A stretch of 64,000 nt of DNA from Prochlorococcus sp. AG-402-B05 (GCA_003279635.1 QCHK01000008.1:1-64000); one strand, 5' to 3'. Positions 49,423-58,986 are shown, numbered from the stretch's first letter. Notes: generated by a model from the letters alone, not told the origin. Numbers and translations: made by a program.

Positions 49423-51897
49423 CTAGCTTCTTAGTTCCGCTTTTATTTTTTCTTTAAGAGCATTTCTAATCTTTTCGTGTATTGGATTAATGTCTTCCTC
49501 TACTAATGTTTTTTTAGCATCTCTGTATCTGATTCGAAAAGCTTGGCTAATCGCATCCTCGGGAATTGAAGAGCCCTCGTAACGGTCTATTAATTCTACT
49601 TTCTCTAATAATGGCCTTCCAGTTTTTTTAATTAGACCCATGATTTCTAAAGAGCTATATTTTTTTGAATGTATGAGGGCAATATCTCTTTCCATATAAG
49701 GAACAGTGGGGTAATCCTTGTAAATTCTTGTCCAATTTGTTTTCCTTGTCGCAGCTTTTATCAATGAATTAAAATCAAGGTTGAATAAATAAGTTTCTTT
49801 AATTAGATCAAATTTCTCAGACTGCGAAGGATGAATTTGACCAAAGAAGCCGATACTTTTGCCTTCAACAAATAATTCAGAAGTTCGGCCTGGATGCATG
49901 AAATCTTTATCAGTAAGCTGCTTATCAATAGTCACAACTCCAAGAACATCAAGAGATTGCTTAAGTTTGCCTCTTGCTTCAAAATAGTCTAACGATAGTT
50001 GTTTTGATGCTCCACCCCACTTACTAAGTCGTTTACTACCAGTCAATGCACCTGATAACAAATTAGTTTCAACAAAACATTCTTTATCTTTTTTGTATGT
50101 CTTTGCTATTTCAAAGATCCAACAACCTTCAGCTCCAAAAGATACGTTTCTCTGGAGTATTTTAAGATGTTCATCCCATACATTTGTTCTTAATCTACTT
50201 GTCTCTGATAGTAATGGATTTTTAATTAATACAGCATTATCATCAGTATTTTCTGGACCAACAAGTGAAGAAGTAACTACCTCTTGAAAACCATTATGGA
50301 TGAAAGAATTTCGTAAACGTCTTTCGACTAATTTAGTGGGTGAAAGTACTCCTGGCTCAAGAGGATCTGGCATATTTGAATCAAAATTATCATATCCAAT
50401 TAGCCTCGCTATCTCCTCTATTAAATCAATTTCTCTTGTTAAATCAGATGATCTATAAGGAGGGACTTGAACATTCCAACCGGAATCATTTGAAGTAAGT
50501 ATGAGACCAAGTTTTGATAAGAGTGTTTCAATCTTATCTTCATTAAGATATCGAAGTTTAGATGAATTATTATTTACAATATTACTATCTGAACTACTTA
50601 ATTTACCTAAGACGCTATTGATTTTATTCATTCTTAGATTAACACTAATACTTTTTTTCTTGAAATCAGTATTAACATAAGAAGATATATTGTCCCCCCC
50701 TAACTGAACAGAAATTAGTTCACTAGCTCTTTTAGAAACAGCAGTAGTCATGTTGGAGGATATTCCTTTTTCGTACCTACTACTTGCATCTGTCCTAAGA
50801 CCTATTTCTCTACTACTATTTCTAATTGAAGTAGGTGCAAATACAGCAGCTTCTAACCAAATCCTTGTTGTTTTATCACTTACAGAACTATTATTTCCAC
50901 CTATAACTCCTGCTATTGCTATTGGAATATCGTCGCAGGTAATCAACTTTATCGTTGGATTTATCTTATATTCCTTTTTATCAAGTGCGACAAATAATTC
51001 ACCTTCCTTACCATTTCTAATACCAAAATCATTTGGTATAACCTTTCTACCAATTATATTATCTAATAGATCTGCATCAAAAGCATGTAATGGTTGTCCC
51101 TGTTCAAGCATTAAATAATTTGTTATGTCTACAACAGGATTTATACAATTTTGTTTTAATGAACTTAATTTATTAAAAATAGTTTTATTTGTCTTTCCAG
51201 TATTGTCAATACTGTCTATATACGTAATTGAGTATATACAGTCTACACCAATAGTTTCTTTATCACTTATTTTTGGTTCAAATATATTAAAGTCTTCATT
51301 GTAATTTAAAGTTGGTAATGTTAATTTTGAATTTGTTATTGTAGATATTTCTCGTGCAATACCTACCATTGACATACCATCAGGTCTATTAGCAGTAATA
51401 GCTAATTCAATTATGGTGTCATTCAAACAAAGGTAATCAACAGCATTTGTACCAATTGGTGGGATATTTGCTTCATTTTCTTCAAGAATTTCAATACCTT
51501 CATTACTACTTTCAATACCTAATTCTTCCAGCGAACAAATCATTCCCTCGCTTTCAACGCCACGTATATTAGATAATTTTATTTTTAGTGACTTTGAAGA
51601 TAAATAAGCTCCAACCTTCGCCACTAGGACGTGAAATCCTGCTTTTACATTTGGTGCACCACAAACAATGCTCAACTTTTTGGGTAATCCAACATCTACA
51701 GAACAAACTTTTAGCTTTTCGGCATTTGGATGCGGCGTGATTTCCTCAACAAAACCAATAACAACATTCTTTGCTTGTTCTGATAAGTCTTCTAAAGATT
51801 CAACCTCAAAGCCTGTCATTGACAGCTTTTCAGAAAGCTCGTCAATATCATTGTTAAATTCGACAAGATCTTTTAGCCAAGAAACAGATACCTTCAT
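49423..51897 (-). CDS. pheT: phenylalanyl-tRNA synthetase beta subunit
   Basis: The large subunit of the alpha2-beta2 PheRS. The N-terminal tRNA-binding OB domain is seen as NVVIGFVEEITPHPNAEKLKVCSVDVG. The B3/4 editing domain follows, with ELAITANRPDGMSMVGIARE, then B5 and the inactive class II catalytic-like domain. The C-terminal FDX-ACB anticodon-binding domain has DYPTVPYMERDIALI and FRIRYRDAKKTLVEEDINP. The 824-aa length is normal. pheS is not in the window. It is divergent from rpmG. Confidence 0.97.
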   Translation of the reverse strand: MKVSVSWLKDLVEFNNDIDELSEKLSMTGFEVESLEDLSEQAKNVVIGFVEEITPHPNAEKLKVCSVDVGLPKKLSIVCGAPNVKAGFHVLVAKVGAYLSSKSLKIKLSNIRGVESEGMICSLEELGIESSNEGIEILEENEANIPPIGTNAVDYLCLNDTIIELAITANRPDGMSMVGIAREISTITNSKLTLPTLNYNEDFNIFEPKISDKETIGVDCIYSITYIDSIDNTGKTNKTIFNKLSSLKQNCINPVVDITNYLMLEQGQPLHAFDADLLDNIIGRKVIPNDFGIRNGKEGELFVALDKKEYKINPTIKLITCDDIPIAIAGVIGGNNSSVSDKTTRIWLEAAVFAPTSIRNSSREIGLRTDASSRYEKGISSNMTTAVSKRASELISVQLGGDNISSYVNTDFKKKSISVNLRMNKINSVLGKLSSSDSNIVNNNSSKLRYLNEDKIETLLSKLGLILTSNDSGWNVQVPPYRSSDLTREIDLIEEIARLIGYDNFDSNMPDPLEPGVLSPTKLVERRLRNSFIHNGFQEVVTSSLVGPENTDDNAVLIKNPLLSETSRLRTNVWDEHLKILQRNVSFGAEGCWIFEIAKTYKKDKECFVETNLLSGALTGSKRLSKWGGASKQLSLDYFEARGKLKQSLDVLGVVTIDKQLTDKDFMHPGRTSELFVEGKSIGFFGQIHPSQSEKFDLIKETYLFNLDFNSLIKAATRKTNWTRIYKDYPTVPYMERDIALIHSKKYSSLEIMGLIKKTGRPLLEKVELIDRYEGSSIPEDAISQAFRIRYRDAKKTLVEEDINPIHEKIRNALKEKIKAELRS

Positions 51898-52013
51898 GAT
51901 TTGCTCTTACACGAGTTATACATAGGTGCTCAAATGAATTTATAAAAAAGGGTGCTTAGCCTAGTAAGATTGTACTTTGTTCCCTAGACTCACCCAAGTT
52001 GAGCTAAGTTCAT

Positions 52014-52211
52014 ATGGCGAAAAAAGGTACCAGAATTGTGGTTACTTTAGAATGTACTGAGTCTAGATCTGTTCCTAGCTCAGAAAAACGTTCTGCAGGA
52101 GTATCTAGATACACCACAGAGAAAAATCGTAGGAACACTACTGAGAGACTTGAACTTAAAAAATTCTGTCCTGAATTAAATAAGATGACAATTCATAGAG
52201 AAATCAAATAA
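52014..52211 (+). CDS. rpmG: 50S ribosomal protein L33
   Basis: A 65-aa basic protein: [17 protein letters not shown], then the L33 signature [22 protein letters not shown]. It carries only some of the zinc-ribbon cysteines (one near the N-terminus and one in KFCPEL), as is common in cyanobacterial L33. It is followed 25 nt later by rpsR, the usual cyanobacterial and plastid order rpl33-rps18. Confidence 0.97.
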   Translation: MAKKGTRIVVTLECTESRSVPSSEKRSAGVSRYTTEKNRRNTTERLELKKFCPELNKMTIHREIK

Positions 52212-52236
52212 TTGTTCCTATACACACTTTTTAAAA

Positions 52237-52458
52237 ATGACTAATTCAGTATTTAAACAAAAGCTTTCTCCAATAAAGCCAGGCGATCCTATTGATTATA
52301 AGGACGTTGAATTATTAAAGAAATTTATTTCTGATAGAGGTAAAATTTTACCTAGAAGACTTACAGGATTAACAGCTAAGCAACAAAGAGACTTAACAAC
52401 AGCGGTTAAAAGAGCAAGAATTATTGCCTTACTCCCCTTTGTTAATCCAGAAGGATAG
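52237..52458 (+). CDS. rpsR: 30S ribosomal protein S18
   Basis: A 73-aa small-subunit protein with [50 protein letters not shown], the S18 core that contacts S6 and 16S rRNA. The length is normal. It is co-oriented with rpmG and with the RNase II-like gene 32 nt downstream. The rpl33-rps18 pair is conserved into plastid genomes. Confidence 0.97.
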   Translation: MTNSVFKQKLSPIKPGDPIDYKDVELLKKFISDRGKILPRRLTGLTAKQQRDLTTAVKRARIIALLPFVNPEG

Positions 52459-52473
52459 TTATATATTTTTAAT

Positions 52474-52492
52474 ATTCTATTAAAAATAGAAT
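52474..52492 (+). promoter_or_regulatory. hairpin overlapping the RNase II-like start codon
   Basis: ATTCTATT-AAA-AATAGAAT forms an exact 8-bp stem whose right arm includes the A and T of the ATG at 52491. No ribosome-binding purine tract precedes that ATG. The hairpin could end rpsR transcripts weakly or mask the start. Both are inference. Confidence 0.35.
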
Positions 52493-53765
52493 GGGCACAA
52501 AAATAATAGAAGATGAAATAAAAGATTTAATATTCAGATCTAACACAAGTATTAATTTAAATTCTGCAGTTAAAGATCTTACCCATCTTAAAACATATAC
52601 AATAGATGATTCTAAAACTGTAGAAATTGATGATGCAATTTCACTAGAACAAGTATCTGGTCAGAACAAGTTATGGATTCATATCGCATCCCCAGCTTCC
52701 TATATTGAATATCAATCAGGTATAGATGAAAAAGCAAGAAAACTTGTCTCAACTGTTTATTTGTCTACCAATACCTATTACATGCTTCCCGAAGCTTTAA
52801 TAAATAATGTATTCAGCCTAAGTGATAAAGAAAAGCGAGAATCATTAAGCTTAGGTGTTATCTTAAATGATGACGGTAGTATTTCTTCTAGTGAAATTGT
52901 TCAGAGTTTGATTCTAGTAGATTATCGCTTAGATTTTACAGAAGCTGATGAACTTATAGATTATGCGCCAAAAGAAGAGATAGATTTAAGTCTTATATCA
53001 ACCATTTTAGAAAGTAGAAAGAGGTGGAGAAAGAATTTAGGTTCAATTGAAATATTAGAATCTTATGGAAAAATAGTTGTTGAAGATAAGATTCCCAACA
53101 TAAAAATAATTGATCCAACTTTATCAAGACAACTAATAAGTGAGGCTATGATCTTGTACGGAGATATTATTTCAAATTTTACTAAGCTAAATAAAATACC
53201 TGTTCCATATAGGGTTCAAGAACGATCAAATAAAGTAAGTAAAGATAATATTCAACTTTCTGATAATAAAATTTTATATAATTTTTTACTTAAGAAAACT
53301 ATGGGTAAAACTTATTATTCTATAAATCCAATGCAACACGATAGTTTAGCATTAACATCTTATTTACATGCTACATCTCCCATTAGAAGATATGCTGACT
53401 TGTTAGTACACTATCAATTAAATAGATTTCTTAATAATAAAGTTCTCATATCTAAGGATGATGTTCAACAGATTATTCATGAGATTAATAATCAAGGAAG
53501 ACAAAATATCACTAGATTTAGAGAAGATCAAAAATATTGGCTAGGTAAATGGTTCGAAAATAACAAATTTAATGAATATAGTGTGATATTGCTGAATTGG
53601 ATAAATAGGTATAAAAATATTTGTCTTTTATACTTTGTCGATTATAATTTTTCTACAATATCCAATTTGCATTCAAAATTAAATATAAATATCGGAGACA
53701 ATTTTAACGTTAAAAATACTTACCATGATAATAACGATATGAATTATTTTGAGATAATTCAATGA
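52491..53765 (+). CDS. ribonuclease II/R family exoribonuclease, short form
   Basis: A 3'-5' exoribonuclease of the RNB family. The catalytic RNB core is visible from the start: TYTIDDSKTVEIDDAISLEQV (metal-binding Asp cluster), WIHIASPASYIEYQSGIDEKARKLVSTVYL, then the C-terminal block MQHDSLALTSYLHATSPIRRYADLLVHYQL with the catalytic Arg. At 424 aa it lacks the cold-shock domains of E. coli RNase II/R, and the S1 domain is at best a short C-terminal remnant. Small RNB proteins of this kind are usual in picocyanobacteria. Placement after rpmG-rpsR suggests a shared transcript. Confidence 0.9.
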   Translation: MGTKIIEDEIKDLIFRSNTSINLNSAVKDLTHLKTYTIDDSKTVEIDDAISLEQVSGQNKLWIHIASPASYIEYQSGIDEKARKLVSTVYLSTNTYYMLPEALINNVFSLSDKEKRESLSLGVILNDDGSISSSEIVQSLILVDYRLDFTEADELIDYAPKEEIDLSLISTILESRKRWRKNLGSIEILESYGKIVVEDKIPNIKIIDPTLSRQLISEAMILYGDIISNFTKLNKIPVPYRVQERSNKVSKDNIQLSDNKILYNFLLKKTMGKTYYSINPMQHDSLALTSYLHATSPIRRYADLLVHYQLNRFLNNKVLISKDDVQQIIHEINNQGRQNITRFREDQKYWLGKWFENNKFNEYSVILLNWINRYKNICLLYFVDYNFSTISNLHSKLNINIGDNFNVKNTYHDNNDMNYFEIIQ

Positions 53766-53832
53766 TCAATATAAACTATAATCATAGAAGTGCAAAAGCC
53801 CTAAAAATATAATATAATCATCAAAATATGTA

Positions 53833-55383
53833 ATGAATATGAAATACACAATTACAACACCACTATATTATGTTAACGACAAGCCTCATCTAGGTAGTTC
53901 ATATACAACAATCGCTTGTGATGCAATAGCTCGTTTTGAAAGACTAAATGGAAATACTGTCCTTTTTCTTACTGGTGTTGACGAACATGGTCAGAAAATA
54001 GAACGTACTGCAGAAAGCAAAAACCTTGAACCTCAACTACATTGCGATGAAATCACAGAAAAGTATAAGTATTTATGGGATAAACTAAATATTAGTTACG
54101 ATCGTTTCGTTAGAACAACTTCTATTGAACATACATCTTTTGTCCATCAATTTTATTCCAAAGTTTTGAAATCTGATGATGTATACATGGGTAGGCAAAG
54201 TGGTTGGTATTGTGTTGGATGTGAGGAATATAAGGATGTTGAGGATAAAGATAAAAGTCCAATCTGCTCAATCCATAAAAAGGAATTAGAGTGGAGAGAT
54301 GAAGAGAATTTATTTTTTAAATTATCAAAATATCAAGATCAAATTGAAAAATTAATTCATGTCGATGGTTTCATATCTCCGAAAAGTAGAAAAAATGAAA
54401 TTATAAATTTTGTCTCCAAGGGCTTAAGAGATTTCTCAATTTCAAGAGTAAACTTAAAATGGGGAATAAGTGTTCCAGGAAATAAGGATCATACATTTTA
54501 TGTATGGTTTGATGCTTTACTTGGTTATGTTAGTGGATCTCTTAATGATCAATTCTCACCGGAACTAACTGAAAAATCGTTATGTAATTGGCCTGCAAAC
54601 ATACATGTTATTGGTAAGGATATCCTCAGATTCCACGCTGTTTATTGGCCTGCAATGCTTCTGTCCGCAGGGATGAAAACACCACTAAGTGTTTTTGGTC
54701 ATGGGTTCTTAACTCGAGAAGGGCTGAAAATGGGTAAATCACTAGGTAACGTACTTGACCCCATTGAACTTCTGGAATATGGAGGGATCGATGCAATGAG
54801 ATGGTATCTTCTAAGAGATATTGAATTTGGAGAAGATGGTGATTTTCAAATGAGAAGATTTGTTGATATCGTTAATAGTGATTTATGTAATACTATTGGT
54901 AATTTATTAAATAGAACAATAACAATGTCGAAAAAATGGTTTAAAGAAAATATCCCAATAGATATTACTTTATCATCTGACTCTACACTTAAAGTTCAAT
55001 CAGAGACAAAGATAATCGAATATATGGAGTCGTTTAAGGATAGTAATTTTAAAAGCTCAGCTAATGCAATAATTGATTTAGCCAATAGTGCAAATCTTTA
55101 TCTAAATGATCGAGCACCATGGAAACTAATTAAGGATATTTCAAATAAAAATGTTGTAGCCCTTGATATTTATTCTGTTCTCGAATCATGCCGGATTATT
55201 GGAATATTACTTAATCCGATCGTACCAAATTTAAGTAATAGAATATTAAAACAACTTAATATTGACACTTCAAATATAAATTTTAAAGATTCACTGCAAT
55301 GGGGTTTATTAGATCCTAATAATGGATTACAGGACCCGAGTCCTGTAATGGATAAGATTGAATTTAATGAGGACCCTATATAG
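53833..55383 (+). CDS. metG: methionyl-tRNA synthetase
   Basis: A class Ia synthetase charging tRNA-Met. The HIGH-type motif is YYVNDKPHLGSSYTTIACDA and the KMSKS-type motif is GLKMGKSLGNVLDP, with KMGKS replacing KMSKS. The connective domain has zinc-ligand cysteines in GWYCVGCEEY and PICSIH. A helical anticodon-binding domain ends at residue 516. No C-terminal tRNA-binding dimer domain is present. The start could be at the second ATG (53839, MKYTITTPLYY), where homology begins. The stop shares one base with the start of lptC. Confidence 0.96.
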   Translation: MNMKYTITTPLYYVNDKPHLGSSYTTIACDAIARFERLNGNTVLFLTGVDEHGQKIERTAESKNLEPQLHCDEITEKYKYLWDKLNISYDRFVRTTSIEHTSFVHQFYSKVLKSDDVYMGRQSGWYCVGCEEYKDVEDKDKSPICSIHKKELEWRDEENLFFKLSKYQDQIEKLIHVDGFISPKSRKNEIINFVSKGLRDFSISRVNLKWGISVPGNKDHTFYVWFDALLGYVSGSLNDQFSPELTEKSLCNWPANIHVIGKDILRFHAVYWPAMLLSAGMKTPLSVFGHGFLTREGLKMGKSLGNVLDPIELLEYGGIDAMRWYLLRDIEFGEDGDFQMRRFVDIVNSDLCNTIGNLLNRTITMSKKWFKENIPIDITLSSDSTLKVQSETKIIEYMESFKDSNFKSSANAIIDLANSANLYLNDRAPWKLIKDISNKNVVALDIYSVLESCRIIGILLNPIVPNLSNRILKQLNIDTSNINFKDSLQWGLLDPNNGLQDPSPVMDKIEFNEDPI

Positions 55384-56042
55384 TGAAATCGTTCAATATC
55401 TATTTACTATTTATTCTTACTATATTTCCACTTTTAGGATGTCAGAAATCTAATAAATCTACTGCACAGATTGATAACAAAAGCTATATTAATGATTTTG
55501 AACTACTTCATGAAAATCCAAAAAAAGATACTAGTGTAAAAATTACTAGTCCAAAAGCCATAATTGATCCAACCATTAACGATATAGAAATATACAAAAG
55601 TTCAATTGAAATAATGAATGAAAATGGAGTAGACTTTCAAGTTGAATCTGGCAATGCAACCCTAAATAATTTATCAAATAATATTAAAGTTTTTAATAAT
55701 GTAAACATATCATTCCTTAAAGATTCAGATTACAATATTAGCACTGATTCATTTAATTGGGATTTAAGTACTTACGTTATAGATATAAATAATCCACTTG
55801 CTATAAATTATAAAAATACTAAGATAAATGCATCTAAAGGATTTTATAATATCAACTCCAGCTTACTTAAAATAGATAATACTAGATTTAATAGAAAAAT
55901 ATATAATTCTGATGGTTTACAGGAATATCAGGTAGAAATAAAATCTGAAATTGCTAAATGGTTCAAGAATGATAATAAATTAGTTTTCACATCGAATGAG
56001 AAACAGGTAGAAACAACGATTAAGTTTCTACTTACTAAGTAG
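55383..56042 (+). CDS. lptC: LptC-like lipopolysaccharide export protein (lipoprotein)
   Basis: A 219-aa protein. The N-terminal signal peptide ends in a lipobox FPLLGC with Cys20, predicting a membrane-anchored lipoprotein. The rest is beta-rich and matches the LptC/DUF1239 jelly-roll family. ITSPKAIIDPTINDIEIYKSSIEIM, then VESGNATLNNLSNNIKVFNNVNI and INASKGFYNI, resembles the repeated strands that carry LPS across the periplasm. The start is GTG, overlapping the metG TAG by one base. The last 15 nt overlap the convergent CCB-like gene. Confidence 0.83.
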   Translation: MKSFNIYLLFILTIFPLLGCQKSNKSTAQIDNKSYINDFELLHENPKKDTSVKITSPKAIIDPTINDIEIYKSSIEIMNENGVDFQVESGNATLNNLSNNIKVFNNVNISFLKDSDYNISTDSFNWDLSTYVIDINNPLAINYKNTKINASKGFYNINSSLLKIDNTRFNRKIYNSDGLQEYQVEIKSEIAKWFKNDNKLVFTSNEKQVETTIKFLLTK

Positions 56043-56645
56043 AACGTATAACTTATCAGACCATCCTGAAATCCATTTCTCATCTGAATTTGTAAATGAT
56101 CTCTTTGACCAGCCTCCAACTATAGTTAGGCCCCTATTAGAAAGAGGATAAACAATCACTGCAGGTAAATCAGTTAAAACGTCATCAAATTCTTCTCTCC
56201 CTGGAAATAACTCTGTATTTACTAACGAAATCAGTCTTTTTTGATCAATAGCTCTATTACATATTTCTCCAGGTTTAAATTTATTATTTGATATTAAGCC
56301 TCTTCTAAGTATAACTCTATTATCCCAATATATTAATATTGTACTTGCCGCTGTTGCAGTTAGTATTTGCTTGCTTCCCCATGCTAATTCATTTCTTTGA
56401 TCTTCTGATAATTCATTGCAAAGTTCAAAACCTTCTTTTCCATTCAACTTTACTTTTGAAGGTTGTTTAGGATTAATTTCGGTCCAGATATAACCTATAG
56501 TTATTAATGCTATAGAAGAAATTCCAGATATAGTCTCTGCTCTTACTAGGCTTGGATTTACTTGATTAGTAGTAGCAATGTTTATAATTGATAAAATTAA
56601 TAGAAAAGCTCCAAATATAATAACTAAGCTTGAAATTTTATACAT
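56028..56645 (-). CDS. cofactor assembly of complex C subunit B (CCB2/CCB4-like)
   Basis: A membrane protein of the CCB2/CCB4 family (DUF2930 type). In algae, plants and cyanobacteria the family helps attach heme ci to cytochrome b6 of the b6f complex. Two N-terminal hydrophobic segments are seen (LVIIFGAFLLILSIINIA and AETISGISSIALITIGYI). A soluble domain follows with ELAWGSKQILTATAASTILIYWD and VYPLSNRGLTIVGGWSKRSF. The length of 205 aa fits. It is convergent with lptC and divergent from cobU. The family assignment rests on these motifs. Confidence 0.83.
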   Translation of the reverse strand: MYKISSLVIIFGAFLLILSIINIATTNQVNPSLVRAETISGISSIALITIGYIWTEINPKQPSKVKLNGKEGFELCNELSEDQRNELAWGSKQILTATAASTILIYWDNRVILRRGLISNNKFKPGEICNRAIDQKRLISLVNTELFPGREEFDDVLTDLPAVIVYPLSNRGLTIVGGWSKRSFTNSDEKWISGWSDKLYVLLSK

Positions 56646-56777
56646 TTATAAGTTCTTAAAAATTGAAAACTAAATATATTGAATATGTATTATACATTTC
56701 GATGTCAACTTTAATTTTTGGCTATATCGATATAATATAAAAAAACACTATTAATAGATAATCCAATTGCTCAACAT

Positions 56778-57335
56778 ATGATTACACCATTAGAAAAAAA
56801 CTATAAAGGACTTATATCAATTACAGGACCGATAAGAAGTGGAAAAAGTCAATTGGCAGAATTTTTAATCAAGAAACAACAATCCGTCACTTATATAGCA
56901 ACATCAAAACCAAGACCAAATGATCCAGATTGGCAACAAAGGATTGACCTCCACAGGAAGAGAAGACCTGATCGATGGAAGTTAATTGAGCATCCTAAGG
57001 ATATCTGCAAAGCAATTGAATCGATCAGTGAAAATGGATCAATATTAATAGATTCAATAGGTGGCTTAGTAGAGCATCACCTAGGAGATGACGATACTCA
57101 ATGGGAAATATTCCAAGATAAATTACTTAATTGTTTTACAGATGATAATTTGCTAATTGTTTTTGTTTCAGAGGAGGTTGGTTGGGGAATTGTTCCTGCA
57201 ACACCAATAGGCCATTTATTTCGTGAACGTCATAGCGCGTTAACCTCATTGCTTAGCTGTCGTTCAAAAAAAAGGTTGCTTGCTATCAATGGGATTGCAA
57301 TTGATTTAGATCAAATTGGCGACCCCATACCATGA
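56778..57335 (+). CDS. cobU: adenosylcobinamide kinase / adenosylcobinamide-phosphate guanylyltransferase-like
   Basis: The CobU/CobP enzyme of the nucleotide-loop part of B12 synthesis. The P-loop is ITGPIRSGKSQLAEFLI. The CobU-specific IATSKPRPNDPDWQQRIDLHRKRRPDRW holds the guanylylated-His region (H in RIDLHRKRRP). IDSIGGLVEHHLG and VSEEVGWGIVPATPIGHLFRE close the fold. The length of 185 aa is normal. Its last 4 nt overlap the trmL start (ATGA), implying coupled translation. With cobN and metH this is the third cobalamin gene in the window. Confidence 0.92.
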   Translation: MITPLEKNYKGLISITGPIRSGKSQLAEFLIKKQQSVTYIATSKPRPNDPDWQQRIDLHRKRRPDRWKLIEHPKDICKAIESISENGSILIDSIGGLVEHHLGDDDTQWEIFQDKLLNCFTDDNLLIVFVSEEVGWGIVPATPIGHLFRERHSALTSLLSCRSKKRLLAINGIAIDLDQIGDPIP

Positions 57336-57832
57336 ATTCATTAAATCGTACAAGACCTCGTGTCGCATTATTTGAACCAAGAATTCCACAGAATACTGGA
57401 ACAATTGGTAGAACATGCTTAGCCTTTAATATGTCATTAGATATTATTAAGCCCACTGGATTTAGCTTCGAAGATAAATATTTAAAAAGAGCAGGTTTAG
57501 ATTATTGGCCTCACGTAGATGTACATTTATATGAATCGTTTGAACAATATAAAAATTCATTTAAAAACTCAAGAATTATAGCTCTTACAAAAAAAAGTAA
57601 TAATTTAATTTCAAATATTATTTATAAAGATACAGATATACTATTATTTGGACGAGAGGATACAGGTTTGCCCGAAAGCATAATTAATAAGTGTGAAATT
57701 GTCGCAGGAATACCTATGCCAGGAGGTGAGAATCAATTAAAGACAGGAGGAGTTAGAAGTTTGAACTTATCAGTTGCCAGTGGGATCGTTTGTTATTCTG
57801 CATGTTTACAATTAAACTTATTAAGCAAGTAG
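57332..57832 (+). CDS. trmL: tRNA (cytidine(34)-2'-O)-methyltransferase, TrmL family
   Basis: A SPOUT methyltransferase that 2'-O-methylates the wobble base of tRNA-Leu isoacceptors. Motif 1 is PQNTGTIGRTCLAFNM, motif 2 is ILLFGREDTGLPESI and motif 3 is IPMPGGENQLKTGGVRSLNLSVASGIVCY, which forms the trefoil knot binding SAM. The length of 166 aa is that of a minimal SPOUT domain. It overlaps cobU by 4 nt. Confidence 0.93.
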   Translation: MNSLNRTRPRVALFEPRIPQNTGTIGRTCLAFNMSLDIIKPTGFSFEDKYLKRAGLDYWPHVDVHLYESFEQYKNSFKNSRIIALTKKSNNLISNIIYKDTDILLFGREDTGLPESIINKCEIVAGIPMPGGENQLKTGGVRSLNLSVASGIVCYSACLQLNLLSK

Positions 57833-57839
57833 AAAGTCA

Positions 57840-58025
57840 TTATCCAAGATAATTACAATATAAAACGCCATCATTTATTACATTATCATCATCAACCTCT
57901 AACCATTCTTTGTATTCATCATACAGAGCTTCCCTGTTTTCACCATTCAAATTATTCAATCGTTTAAGTGATGCGTTTAGCATTACTTCTACTGCGTTTA
58001 AAGCTCCAGATTGCCTAGCAGACAT
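57840..58025 (-). CDS. small protein of unknown function (paralogue of 58269-58448)
   Basis: A 61-aa acidic protein. Its core EVMLNASLKRLNNLNGENRE and then EYKEWLEVDD aligns without gaps in most positions to the divergently encoded ORF at 58269-58448 (shared EV..N..LKR...L.G....AL..E.KEW and a final VLY.N). The shared pattern between two independent frames is good evidence that both are real genes. It is predicted mostly helical and soluble, with no membrane segment. I do not recognise the family. It is tail to tail with trmL. Confidence 0.7.
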   Translation of the reverse strand: MSARQSGALNAVEVMLNASLKRLNNLNGENREALYDEYKEWLEVDDDNVINDGVLYCNYLG

Positions 58026-58268
58026 AGAATAATCAAGATTTAATTTAAATTTTACATCATGTAATACTTTTTTTCAGTTTCATTTATTACAGAATTCAGA
58101 ATTTGACTATTTTACGTAAAAAAATTTCTAAATAATTGAACAAATTTTGATTAATGTATTTGTATACATATAATGAGATTCATTTCATAGAGGTTTTAAC
58201 TTATACGGGATTTACTAATTAACAGATCCTAGTAGAGATTATAAAATAAATTTAACTGATTAATTCAG

Positions 58269-58448
58269 ATGTCAAATACAAACATTCTAGGAAGCTGTGA
58301 AGTTACAATTAACTCTGCACTTAAGAGAATTTCTAAACTAGAAGGTAAAGACAAACAAGCTCTAAAGAGTGAATTTAAAGAATGGATAAATGCAATTGAT
58401 AGTATTGAAAAAAACTATGATGTTCTTTACATAAATAGAATCATTTGA
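58269..58448 (+). CDS. small protein of unknown function (paralogue of 57840-58025)
   Basis: A 59-aa ORF missed by the track because of its length. It reads MSNTNILGSCEVTINSALKR, then a charged stretch, then EFKEWINAIDS, and ends YDVLYINRII. It matches its divergent neighbour across nearly the whole length at about one residue in three, with the same length and hydrophobic pattern. The pair therefore looks like an old inverted duplication. The function is unknown. It converges on the 58453 ORF with a 4-nt gap. Confidence 0.65.
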   Translation: MSNTNILGSCEVTINSALKRISKLEGKDKQALKSEFKEWINAIDSIEKNYDVLYINRII

Positions 58449-58452
58449 TCAT

Positions 58453-58659
58453 TTATGCACGAGGATGTAAATCTGGATATCTACTTCTTTCGTCTTTTAT
58501 TCTATTTGGATTTTCACGATCTGCACTTCTGGCAGCGTTAAAAATAACTAAATAAGGTATGAATATTGCGAAGAAGTAAAAATGCAAAAGGACTAAATCC
58601 CATGGAACTCCTGTATTTCCATAATCTGGAAAAAACAAAGCGGTAGCTAATGGGAGCAT
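58453..58659 (-). CDS. small membrane protein of unknown function
   Basis: A 68-aa protein with one or two hydrophobic segments: MLPLATALFFPD, and the stronger VLLHFYFFAIFIPYLVIFNAARSA. A strongly charged C-terminal tail follows, DRENPNRIKDERSRYPDLHP. The tail should face the cytoplasm or stroma. I do not recognise the family. The balanced composition, with Trp, Pro, His and Arg unlike random AT-rich frames, argues that it is a true gene. Confidence 0.65.
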   Translation of the reverse strand: MLPLATALFFPDYGNTGVPWDLVLLHFYFFAIFIPYLVIFNAARSADRENPNRIKDERSRYPDLHPRA

Positions 58660-58986
58660 TTTAATCCAATTTTAATATAAACATAGCTAGATCCACTCTC
58701 AAGCGTGAGTTACTTTTTAGACCAAGACTTAATTAAAAGCTGCAACTCTCTTATACGTTTCTAGGCTGCTTCAATCTTTTCTGACTTCATTTTTTAACAC
58801 TCTAGAAAAATAAATCATATCAAAATGAATATTATTGGTCAGGGTTAGTAATCGTAAGAGTAGATTTAATCCTTATAACAAAACTATTTATTTACTGTAT
58901 GTAATAAGTTCAAACATCAAACTCATTCTTTGCACAAAATTAATTAACGAACTATATTAACATTGAAATATTTAATTAAATAAAAG
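58660..58986. other. ~330-bp AT-rich gap
   Basis: No ORF, RNA fold or repeat that I can support. It lies between a minus-strand gene start and a plus-strand gene start, so it should hold divergent promoters. No clear -10/-35 pair stands out from the AT background. Confidence 0.4.
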
